From NCBI GenBank assembly GCA_020687605.1, contig JAJEQY010000111.1, positions 1 to 8,951 of the forward strand: a stretch of 8,951 nt of DNA. Reading direction: 5' to 3'. Each line of letters starts with the position of its first letter. The stretch's first letter is position 1. Both the position numbers and the translations under genes were made by a program. Shown one piece after another: positions 1 to 4,718 of this stretch. A model generated the notes under the pieces. That model was given only the letters and a program-made list of their open reading frames with translations, was not told where the DNA came from and did no database searches. This DNA is from Intestinimonas aquisgranensis (GTDB lineage Bacteria; Bacillota; Clostridia; Oscillospirales; Oscillospiraceae).

Positions 1-1
1 C

Positions 2-607
2 ATCGGCGCCAACGGCGCCGGCAAGTCCACCACCCTCCAGACCATCTCCGGCCTGCTGCGCTCCCGCACCGGCTCCATCGAGTTCCTGGGCAAGCCCATC
101 CAGAACGTCCCGGCCTCCAAGCTGGTGGCCCACGGCCTGGCCCAGGTGCCCGAAGGCCGCCGGGTCTTCCAGCAGATGACCGTGGAGGAGAACCTGGAGA
201 TGGGCGCCTTCACCCAGGCCAATTCCACCATCGCCCCCAACATGGAGCGGGTGTACGAGCAGTTCCCCCGGCTCAAGGAGCGGCGGCGGCAGGTGGCCGG
301 CACCCTCTCCGGCGGCGAGCAGCAGATGCTGGCCATGGGCCGTGCCCTCATGTCCAACCCCAAGCTCCTCATGCTGGATGAACCCTCCATGGGCCTGGCC
401 CCCATTCTGGTGGAGCAGATCTTTGAGATCATCCAGCGTCTCCACAAGGCGGGCACCACCATCCTCCTGGTGGAGCAGAACGCCCAGATGGCCCTCTCCG
501 TGGCCGACCGGGGCTACGTGCTGGAGACCGGCCGCATCACCCTCACCGGCCCCGGCCAGGAGCTGCTGGCCGACGAGGCCGTGAAAAAGGCCTACCTGGG
601 CGGCTGA
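2..607 (+). CDS. livF: Branched-chain amino-acid ABC transporter ATP-binding protein LivF (5' truncated)
   Basis: This is the C-terminal 201 residues of an ABC ATPase; the window opens inside the Walker A loop, so roughly 35 N-terminal residues are missing compared with a typical LivF of about 235 aa. Visible residues show Walker A GANGAGKST (2-10), a Q-loop region AQVPEGRRVF (47-56), the signature LSGGEQQ (102-108) and Walker B LLMLDEP (122-128). After Walker B the sequence is LLVEQN, where many ABC proteins carry the H-loop histidine; VEQN is usual for LivF. The protein ends in AYLGG, also typical of LivF and not of its partner LivG. It would power uptake of leucine, isoleucine and valine (or related substrates) on the cytoplasmic face of the membrane, with LivG, LivH, LivM and a binding protein presumably encoded upstream, outside the window. 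It appears to be the last gene of its operon, since two stem-loops follow. The family call is secure; the exact substrate is inferred. Confidence 0.95.
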   Translation: MGANGAGKSTTLQTISGLLRSRTGSIEFLGKPIQNVPASKLVAHGLAQVPEGRRVFQQMTVEENLEMGAFTQANSTIAPNMERVYEQFPRLKERRRQVAGTLSGGEQQMLAMGRALMSNPKLLMLDEPSMGLAPILVEQIFEIIQRLHKAGTTILLVEQNAQMALSVADRGYVLETGRITLTGPGQELLADEAVKKAYLGG

Positions 608-621
608 TCACCTTCATTTGA

Positions 622-645
622 TTTCGCCGTCTGCGGACGGCGAAA
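622..645 (+). terminator. Stem-loop after livF
   Basis: TTTCGCCGTC (622-631) and GACGGCGAAA (636-645) form a perfect 10-bp stem with a TGCG loop, 15 nt after the livF stop. The next T-run (657-662) is about 11 nt beyond the stem, so on its own it is a weak intrinsic terminator. It may act as the first half of a tandem with the next hairpin or as a 3'-end stabiliser. Confidence 0.5.
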
Positions 646-696
646 CTCTGCGAGGCTTTTTCCAAACATCCAGCTCATATTGGTTTTTCAATCTGG

Positions 697-730
697 AGCG
701 CCCGGCGAAAAAATTCGCCGGGCGCTTTTT
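697..730 (+). terminator. Rho-independent terminator, livF operon
   Basis: The arms at 697-709 and 714-726 pair perfectly over 13 bp around an AAAA loop, and T5 runs from 726 to 730, then G and TTT. This is a textbook plus-strand intrinsic terminator. Its 3' arm plus T-run (714-730) recurs exactly at 1632-1648, after the next gene. Confidence 0.9.
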
Positions 731-769
731 GTTTATGAAAAAGGCCTTTTTGCCCCGCAAATCCCCTCT

Positions 770-786
770 GTCAACCGCCAGTTGAC
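770..786. promoter_or_regulatory. Dyad, candidate operator of the XRE regulator
   Basis: GTCAAC (770-775) and GTTGAC (781-786) form a perfect 6-bp inverted repeat with a 5-nt CGCCA spacer. It lies about 20 nt upstream of the proposed -35 of the regulator gene. XRE proteins bind as dimers to such dyads, so autoregulation is plausible. The role is inferred from position only. Confidence 0.35.
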
Positions 787-806
787 GCAATGGAAGGGGG
801 CGCTTC

Positions 807-835
807 TTGCCATTTGAAGAGAAATCGGATAGGAT
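807..835 (+). promoter_or_regulatory. Candidate sigma-A promoter for the XRE regulator
   Basis: TTGCCA (807-812, 5 of 6 to TTGACA) and TAGGAT (830-835, 4 of 6 to TATAAT) are separated by 17 bp. Transcription would start near 842, giving a leader of under 20 nt that still contains the G-rich ribosome site at 847-852. Confidence 0.45.
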
Positions 836-859
836 AGAGGCAAAAAGGGGGGCGGCTTT

Positions 860-1588
860 ATGACATTGGGACAGCGCATCCAGGCCCACAGGGTCAGACT
901 TGGTCTCTCCCAGGAGGGGCTGGGGGACAAGCTGGGGGTATCCCGTCAAGCGGTGAGCAAATGGGAGGCCGACGGAGCGGTGCCCGACACCAACAAGCTC
1001 ATCGCCCTCTCCAAGCTGTTTGGCATCAGCCTGAATGAGCTGCTGCAAGTAGATGGTCCGCCTCCGGCAGGGGAGCGCCCTCCTATCCGCCGCCCCAAGG
1101 CGAAGGCCGTTCTGGCCGTGGCGCTGGTCCTGGCTTTGCTGGCCCTGGCGGGGACCAGCCTCTCCCTGGCCGCCCGGGTGACCGCCCTGGAGGAGCAGGT
1201 GGCCGCCCTCCAGAGCGGGGCACAGGAGCTGGACCCCGCAGAACTGGTGGCGGGCTGGGACTTTGGGGTGATCAATGACAACGAAGCGGGACGGGCCGTT
1301 GAGTTTCAGGTAACCGTTGCCCGGTATGATCCGGAGGAGGAGCTGGAGGTGTTCTTCCTGCTCAGCGGGCTTGGCGTGGGTGCAGAGCGGGCGCAGGCTG
1401 ACAGGATTTCGTCCGCACAGGACGCCGGCGTATACACCGCCACCATCAATCTGGAGCAGCGGCTGTCCAACGACCCCTTTACCCTCTCTGTGGGCTTTGT
1501 CAAGGACGGCGTGGAATACCTCCAGCCTCTGGCGGACTTTTCCTTCCTGGACAGGACATCCAGCATCTATGAACCCCTCTGGCCATAA
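860..1588 (+). CDS. Membrane-anchored XRE-family transcriptional regulator
   Basis: This 242-aa protein begins with a Cro/C1-type helix-turn-helix domain (about residues 5-60; recognition-helix region VSRQAVSKWE at 27-36, then the usual VPDTNKLIALSKLF segment). A Pro/Arg/Lys-rich linker (67-82) leads to one hydrophobic segment (about 83-104), a short heptad-like helix (VTALEEQVAALQ, 107-118) and an extracytoplasmic region of about 120 residues, rich in beta-type sequence and recognised as no family. The DNA-binding domain would be cytoplasmic and the C-terminal part outside, so it could be a one-component sensor coupling an external signal to transcription. ATG 860 is preceded by AGGGGGG. The gene stands alone between two terminators, with a dyad upstream that may be its own operator. 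XRE-TM proteins are common in Firmicutes; the ligand and targets are unknown. Confidence 0.88.
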   Translation: MTLGQRIQAHRVRLGLSQEGLGDKLGVSRQAVSKWEADGAVPDTNKLIALSKLFGISLNELLQVDGPPPAGERPPIRRPKAKAVLAVALVLALLALAGTSLSLAARVTALEEQVAALQSGAQELDPAELVAGWDFGVINDNEAGRAVEFQVTVARYDPEEELEVFFLLSGLGVGAERAQADRISSAQDAGVYTATINLEQRLSNDPFTLSVGFVKDGVEYLQPLADFSFLDRTSSIYEPLWP

Positions 1589-1613
1589 AAACGCCTCCGG
1601 CCAGATCGTCAGC

Positions 1614-1648
1614 CCCGGCGCCGGGCGAAGCTTCGCCGGGCGCTTTTT
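1614..1648 (+). terminator. Intrinsic terminator after the XRE regulator
   Basis: The arms at 1618-1630 and 1631-1643 pair with one G-G mismatch (1623/1638), and T5 follows at 1644-1648. The central AAGCTT must open to form the loop. An alternative fold pairs CCCGGCG (1614-1620) with CGCCGGG (1634-1640). The 3' arm and T-run are identical to those of the terminator at 714-730. Confidence 0.8.
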
Positions 1649-1688
1649 CTCTTTGGCGAATTTTCCACTTTCCCCGGGACGGAAATGG

Positions 1689-1697
1689 TGGTAAAAT
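1689..1697 (+). promoter_or_regulatory. Candidate extended -10 promoter for the phospholipase-family gene
   Basis: TG (1689-1690), one base, then TAAAAT (1692-1697, 5 of 6) make an extended -10. No convincing -35 is visible. The -10 lies inside a small dyad, GGTA-AAA-TACC (1690-1700), with an outer pair ATGGT/ACCAT (1685-1689, 1698-1702) in offset register, so a regulator could occlude it. Transcription would start near 1704, 36 nt before the ATG. Confidence 0.45.
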
Positions 1698-1739
1698 ACC
1701 ATCCGAATCCCTGTTTTATTGAAAAAGGAGAGAGCGGTC

Positions 1740-2579
1740 ATGCCCAACTACTTTGCCCATCTGACCTTCGGCGCCCAGTGTCTGGACCGCCTGCCCCGGG
1801 AGCTGCGCGCGCGCCTGGAGCGGGAGCGTCCCGCCTTTGATCTGGGCTGTCTGGGCCCGGACCCTCTCTTTTTCTACCGTGTGGGCAGGCCCAACGCCGT
1901 CCGCCGTGAGGGCATGACCATGCACGCCAAGTCCGCCATGCCCGCCTTTGAGCGCCTCCGGAGCGCCCTGGAGGAGGGACTCCCCATGGCCTCCGGCTAC
2001 GCCGCCGGTTTCCTGTGCCACCTGGCCCTGGATCACGCCTGCCACAAGTGGGTGGACCAGCAGGCTGCCGCCGGCCCGGTGACCCACCTGGCCATGGAGG
2101 CCGAGTTCGACCGGCTCCTCATGGAGCGGGCGGGCCTTGTCTCCCTGGGCAAGTCCTACCTGCCCGCCCCGCCGGAGGCCGCCGTCTTTACCGCCGCCGC
2201 CCGGGCCTACGTTAAGTCCTCCCCGGAGCAGGTGGAGGAGGGCTACCGCTCCATGTGCCGGGACACCGCCCTCTTTGCCCGTCTTTCCGGTCACAAGCTC
2301 AGCCGTCCGGTGAACCACCTGGTGGGCACTCTGCCCGCCCTGCGGGCCCTCCGGGGTGTCTTCCTCACCGCCGACTCCCACAGCCGGTACGCCAAAAGCA
2401 ACGACTTCCTCACCCGCCGCCTGGCCGATACCGTCCCCGAGGCCGCCAATCAGATCGTCCGCCTCTTCCGGGCCGTGGAGACCGGCGCCGCCCTGGACCC
2501 CTGGCTGGACCGGGATTTTAAGGGGCTCCTGCCCCAGGAGGAGTTCCACAGCATCCCCACCTCCGCCCCCGCCTATTGA
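1740..2579 (+). CDS. Zinc-dependent phospholipase C family protein
   Basis: This 279-aa protein matches the zinc-dependent phospholipase C / S1-P1 nuclease-like fold family. Residues in the right order for the zinc ligands of Bacillus cereus PLC are H7, D41 (in LGPDPLFF), H62, H94 and D98 in FLCHLALDH, H99 or H102, then H116 and E120 in THLAME. HxxxD and HxxxE keep the spacing of H118/D122 and H142/E146 of that enzyme. The expected reaction is hydrolysis of a phosphodiester in a phospholipid head group, but the substrate is unproven. There is no signal peptide, unlike secreted PLC toxins, so the protein is probably cytoplasmic, like many annotated clostridial relatives. ATG 1740 is chosen because AAGGAGAG lies at 1725-1732; an upstream in-frame TTG (1719) has no ribosome site. 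It is monocistronic, with its own promoter and a terminator 33 nt after the stop. Confidence 0.85.
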   Translation: MPNYFAHLTFGAQCLDRLPRELRARLERERPAFDLGCLGPDPLFFYRVGRPNAVRREGMTMHAKSAMPAFERLRSALEEGLPMASGYAAGFLCHLALDHACHKWVDQQAAAGPVTHLAMEAEFDRLLMERAGLVSLGKSYLPAPPEAAVFTAAARAYVKSSPEQVEEGYRSMCRDTALFARLSGHKLSRPVNHLVGTLPALRALRGVFLTADSHSRYAKSNDFLTRRLADTVPEAANQIVRLFRAVETGAALDPWLDRDFKGLLPQEEFHSIPTSAPAY

Positions 2580-2611
2580 GGTCCGTCTCTACATCATATA
2601 AATGTATGCTG

Positions 2612-2649
2612 AAGACCCGCCGCCAGCGTTTGCTGACGGCGGGTCTTTT
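2612..2649 (+). terminator. Intrinsic terminator after the phospholipase-family gene
   Basis: The arms at 2612-2627 and 2632-2647 pair over 16 positions with one C-A mismatch (2623/2636) around a GTTT loop. The closing TTTT (2646-2649) provides a short U-tract. It serves the plus-strand gene ending at 2579. Confidence 0.85.
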
Positions 2650-2650
2650 A

Positions 2651-2929
2651 CCGTGCCCGGCCCGTCTGGCCGGGGACATTGCCCCGACCCGGACCGGCCC
2701 GGATTTTCGGGACAGGGGACCATATGGTTCCAATTCCGCTGTCCGTTTCCCCCTTCGTCGGAGGAAACGCCCCCGTCCTTTCGCCTTTCGCCAGAGGGTG
2801 ACGTCACCCGGCACCGGCTTAAAAGGAGAGGTCTTTGTCCAGGTCCAGCGGACTGCCTTTCGGCCTGTCCGAGTCTAGTATGTCCCGGCCCATGCGGAAC
2901 ATACACGCCATTTTCTGGTATAGAGCCTG
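2651..2929. other. Gene-poor, hairpin-rich intergenic interval
   Basis: I see no convincing gene here. Structures present are CCCGGCC/GGCCGGG (2656-2662, 2668-2674), GGGG/CCCC (2672-2675, 2682-2685), the palindrome ACCATATGGT (2719-2728), the perfect 14-bp palindrome GGGTGACGTCACCC (2796-2809) and a 27-nt dyad (2878-2904). A 37-codon reading frame starting with TTG at 2835 (stop TAG 2946-2948) has AGGAG at 2824-2828, but its peptide resembles nothing I know and its end overlaps the sigma-E-like promoter, so I do not call it a gene. No known structured RNA is recognisable. Confidence 0.4.
2878..2904. repeat. 27-nt imperfect inverted repeat upstream of the DUF2508-bofA promoter
   Basis: GTATGT (2878-2883) pairs with ACATAC (2899-2904), followed inward by one mismatch and CCG/CGG (2885-2887, 2895-2897) around a 7-nt centre. 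No T-run follows, so it is not a terminator. Its position 26 nt upstream of the proposed -35 would suit an operator or a small RNA hairpin. Confidence 0.4.
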
Positions 2930-2957
2930 TCATATTTGTCCAAAATAGGCATAGAGT
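2930..2957 (+). promoter_or_regulatory. Sigma-E-like sporulation promoter for DUF2508-bofA
   Basis: TCATATT (2930-2936) fits the Bacillus subtilis sigma-E -35 consensus KMATATT exactly. CATAGAGT (2950-2957) matches 6 of 8 positions of the -10 CATACAHT. The 13-bp gap lies in the normal 13-15 range. No good sigma-A promoter competes nearby. BofA acts in the mother cell, where sigma-E is active, so element and gene fit each other. Confidence 0.6.
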
Positions 2958-2995
2958 TCAGTGAGAACAGGACCAACCGGAAAGGAGGCGCTGCC

Positions 2996-3265
2996 ATGGT
3001 GGAGGCCCAGCGCAAAAAAGTCTTTTTCTTCCGCCGCCGGGGGGAGAGCGTACGGGAAGGGGAGCTCCGTGCCCTGAAAGAGGGCCTGGACCGCACCCGC
3101 GTCCTCATCAACCAGGCCTATGCCGGCTTCAACGGCACCGACGACCCCGACCTCATCGAATCCTACGTCTTTGAGATCAATTCCCTTCAGGCCCGGTACG
3201 CCTATCTGCTGCGCCGGGTCAAGAGCCTGGAAGGGCAGGTGAAGGGCGATGGCCATGCTGGGTGA
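2996..3265 (+). CDS. DUF2508 family protein (YaaL-like)
   Basis: This small, charged, mostly helical protein of 89 aa fits the DUF2508 family, to which Bacillus YaaL belongs. A basic N-terminus (RKKVFFFRRR, 6-15) is followed by two predicted helices; the most family-like part is DPDLIESYVFEINSLQ and the following RYAYLLRRVK (50-75). It has no membrane segment or signal peptide. Its biochemical role is unknown. The family is commonly found directly upstream of bofA, often with recR, and here it overlaps bofA by 17 nt, so the two are co-transcribed and probably translationally coupled. ATG 2996 is preceded by AGGAGG at 2983-2988, 7 nt away; an in-frame TTG at 2936 overlaps the promoter and is unlikely. 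recR is not seen in the 2.4 kb upstream, so the Bacillus-type cluster is broken up here. Confidence 0.82.
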   Translation: MVEAQRKKVFFFRRRGESVREGELRALKEGLDRTRVLINQAYAGFNGTDDPDLIESYVFEINSLQARYAYLLRRVKSLEGQVKGDGHAG

Positions 3266-3518
3266 CACCCTGCCCTGGCTGCTGGTGGGGCTCACGGCGG
3301 TGGGCGCCCTGCTCCTCCTCCGGGAGCCCATCCGCTGCCTGGGCGGCCTGTGCCTGCGCACCCTGGTCTCCCTGGGCGCCCTGGCCGCCTTCAGCCCCCT
3401 GGGCGCCCTCCTGGGCTGCTCCCTGGGAGTCAACCTGGCCAATGCCCTGGTCATGGCCCTGCTGGGCGCCCCGGGCTTCGGTCTGCTCCTCCTCCTCAAC
3501 TGGGCCCTGGCCGTCTGA
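3249..3518 (+). CDS. bofA: Pro-sigma-K processing inhibitor BofA family protein
   Basis: This 89-aa, very hydrophobic protein has membrane segments at about 8-25 and 36-54 and a third hydrophobic stretch at 65-88. The C-terminal pattern LGVNLANALVMALLGAPGFGLLLLLNW (positions 59-85; key residues G60, N62, N65, L72, G73, P75, G76) is the BofA family signature, including the LG-PG turn. In Bacillus, BofA sits in the outer forespore membrane with SpoIVFA and holds the intramembrane protease SpoIVFB inactive until the sigma-K checkpoint is satisfied. Whether this organism keeps that checkpoint is not shown; many Clostridia encode BofA without a full SpoIVF set. Two starts are possible: ATG 3249 with AGGTGA at 3237-3242, or ATG 3255 with AGGG at 3243-3246. 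The gene overlaps the DUF2508 gene, and its stop codon lies in the loop of a terminator. Confidence 0.88.
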   Translation: MAMLGDTLPWLLVGLTAVGALLLLREPIRCLGGLCLRTLVSLGALAAFSPLGALLGCSLGVNLANALVMALLGAPGFGLLLLLNWALAV

Positions 3519-3540
3519 CCGGGGCCCTTTTTTCTTTTTT
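3502..3540 (+). terminator. Intrinsic terminator overlapping the bofA stop codon
   Basis: GGGCCCTGG (3502-3510) pairs with CCGGGGCCC (3519-3527) over 9 bp with one G-U pair. The 8-nt loop contains the bofA TGA (3516-3518), and T6-C-T6 follows (3528-3540). Ribosomes finishing bofA would cover the stem, so translation could affect termination. Confidence 0.9.
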
Positions 3541-3648
3541 CGACCTTGTTCACAGTTTAGAAACAAAAGTAGGATAAAATGTACCCTGCTCAAATACCAT
3601 GCCCGCCCTTTTCACCGGCGGGACAGAGAAAAGCAGGTGACTCCAAGG

Positions 3649-4269
3649 ATGAAACGAACGATCTGCGCGTGGCTCCTGGTCCTGGGACTGGCCGTCGGCA
3701 CTGCCGTCCCCGCCTCCGCCGCCGCGTTTACCGATGTGGCCTCCGACGCCTGGTACGCCCAGGCGGTGAACGAGGTCTCCGCCGCCGGCATCATGAACGG
3801 CACCACCACCTCCACCTTTTCCCCCGACGAGCAGGTGACCCGCGGCATGGTGATGGCTGTCCTCTGGCGGCTGGCCGGCAGCCCCGCCCCCAGCGCCCCC
3901 AGCACCTTCCCCGACGTGGAGGACTGGTACTACTACGCTGACGCTGTGGCCTGGGCCCAGCAGGTTGGCATCGCCAGCGGCCTGGGTGACGGCACCTTCG
4001 GCGGCGGCAACATCGTCACCCGGGAGCAGCTGTCCGTCTTCCTCTACCGGTACAGCCAGTACGCCGGCCAGGAGCTGGCCAACGGCGTTCTGGACATCTA
4101 TAACGATGTGGACAGCGTCCACACCTGGGCCAAGGAGGGCATGGCACACGCCGTAGGCGCCGGCCTCATCACCGGCACCGACGAGGGCAATCTGGAGCCC
4201 GCCGGCGCCGCCACCCGTGCCCAGCTGGCCGTCATCCTCCAGCGGCTCATGACGCCCGCCGTGGGCTGA
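3649..4269 (+). CDS. Secreted three-SLH-domain protein
   Basis: This 206-aa protein starts with a clear Sec signal peptide (MKR, then hydrophobic 6-20, cleavage likely after ASA at 22-24). Almost all the rest is three S-layer homology domains: about 27-77 (FTDVASDAWY, GIMNG, FSPDEQVTR), 87-140 (FPDVEDWYYY, GIASGLGDGTF, VTREQL) and 151-201 (YNDVDSVHTWA, GLITG, ATRAQL). The third copy is the most degenerate. SLH triplets bind secondary cell-wall polymers, often pyruvylated, and attach proteins to the Gram-positive wall. No enzymatic or binding domain accompanies them, so it may be a small wall-surface protein or an anchor partner for something encoded elsewhere. ATG 3649 has AGGTGA at 3635-3640. 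A TAAAAT (3575-3580) could be a -10, but I see no well-placed -35. The same frame is open well upstream of 3649, across bofA, but that part is not coding. Confidence 0.9.
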   Translation: MKRTICAWLLVLGLAVGTAVPASAAAFTDVASDAWYAQAVNEVSAAGIMNGTTTSTFSPDEQVTRGMVMAVLWRLAGSPAPSAPSTFPDVEDWYYYADAVAWAQQVGIASGLGDGTFGGGNIVTREQLSVFLYRYSQYAGQELANGVLDIYNDVDSVHTWAKEGMAHAVGAGLITGTDEGNLEPAGAATRAQLAVILQRLMTPAVG

Positions 4270-4321
4270 CGGTGCCATCCCTTCGCCATTTTCAGTCAAA
4301 CAACGTCCTCTGACTCTCTGC

Positions 4322-4368
4322 GCACTCCCGCCCACCGGTGGAAGCCGACGGGCGAGAGTGCCTTTTTT
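4322..4368 (+). terminator. Intrinsic terminator after the SLH gene
   Basis: The arms at 4322-4333 and 4350-4361 pair over 12 positions with one C-A mismatch around a 16-nt loop. T6 follows at 4363-4368. It lies 53 nt after the stop of the SLH gene. Confidence 0.85.
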
Positions 4369-4408
4369 GTTATTTTCCGGAAGATAAAGTGGGCGATATT
4401 TTTCGTTA

Positions 4409-4425
4409 TGTTACAGAATTGTTAC
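4409..4425 (+). promoter_or_regulatory. WalR (YycF)-type direct repeat upstream of the M23 gene
   Basis: TGTTAC (4409-4414) and TGTTAC (4420-4425) are separated by AGAAT. This fits the WalR consensus TGTWAH-N5-TGTWAH at every position, with an 11-bp period suited to tandem OmpR-family binding on one DNA face. WalR controls wall hydrolases in Bacillus and Staphylococcus, and the next gene is one. It lies about 200 bp upstream of the best promoter, which is far for classical activation. Confidence 0.5.
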
Positions 4426-4505
4426 GGCAAAATCACGAAATTTTCCATCGGCGCCGGGGGGACAAGCCCCCCATTTCAGGTACCATATCGGCAAAAACAT
4501 GCGAA

Positions 4506-4528
4506 ATAACATTGTAAACCAATGTTAT
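4506..4528. promoter_or_regulatory. Perfect 23-bp palindrome with an embedded WalR-like repeat
   Basis: ATAACATTG (4506-4514) and CAATGTTAT (4520-4528) are perfect 9-bp inverted arms around TAAAC. Within it, TGTAAA (4513-4518) and TGTTAT (4523-4528) each fit TGTWAH but with a 4-bp gap. Its right edge overlaps TATATT (4526-4531), a possible -10 without a clear -35. It could be an operator for a dimeric regulator; TTGTAAACC (4512-4520) also equals a BirA half-site, but the matching half is absent. Confidence 0.5.
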
Positions 4529-4531
4529 ATT

Positions 4532-4554
4532 CACTTTTTCTTGTTTAAAAAGTG
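4532..4554. repeat. AT-rich stem-loop
   Basis: CACTTTTT (4532-4539) and AAAAAGTG (4547-4554) form a perfect 8-bp inverted repeat with a 7-nt loop, 3 nt downstream of the 23-bp palindrome. It does not resemble a terminator and its role is unknown. Confidence 0.4.
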
Positions 4555-4588
4555 CTGCGCCGCCCGACCTGCTTCGACCAAAAAGGAC

Positions 4589-4617
4589 TTGACGGTGGGG
4601 GGGAAAGCGTGTATCAT
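4589..4617 (+). promoter_or_regulatory. Sigma-A promoter for the M23 endopeptidase gene
   Basis: TTGACG (4589-4594, 5 of 6) and TATCAT (4612-4617, 5 of 6) are separated by exactly 17 bp. Transcription would start near 4624, leaving a leader of about 95 nt. TGTAAC-N4-TGTAAT (4623-4638) sits immediately at the expected start site, where a bound protein could block the polymerase. Confidence 0.7.
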
Positions 4618-4718
4618 TCCTTTGTAACCTTTTGTAATCATTTATGTTCGGTTTGTCATTTTTGTCCGACTATTCCAGTCGGAATTTCTGTAAATCGTGC
4701 AAGGGAGGCATCACCTGC

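Noticed and set aside
614..1747. Open frame of 377 codons on the minus strand across the XRE regulator and both flanking terminators
   Set aside because: It runs through two intrinsic terminators and intergenic DNA and gives no recognisable protein.
1716..2549. Open frame of 277 codons on the minus strand, opposite the phospholipase-family gene
   Set aside because: It is Gly/His/Ala-rich with no family pattern, while the plus strand has all metal ligands and a good ribosome site.
2835..2948. Mini-gene of 37 codons with TTG start and AGGAG site
   Set aside because: The peptide is not recognised, the start codon is poor and the end overlaps the sigma-E-like promoter. It is kept only as a note.
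3262..3648. In-frame 5' extension of the SLH gene across bofA
   Set aside because: The extension is Trp/Pro/Ser-rich out-of-frame bofA sequence and crosses a strong terminator. The signal peptide and ribosome site fix the start at 3649.
4449..4475. Terminator or riboswitch at the G6/C6 hairpin upstream of the M23 gene
   Set aside because: The hairpin GGGGGG-ACAAG-CCCCCC has only a weak T-poor tail and there is no recognisable aptamer sequence around it.
4512..4520. BirA operator
   Set aside because: Only one half-site (TTGTAAACC) is present. The inverted half GGTTTACAA at the normal distance is missing and no biotin gene is nearby.
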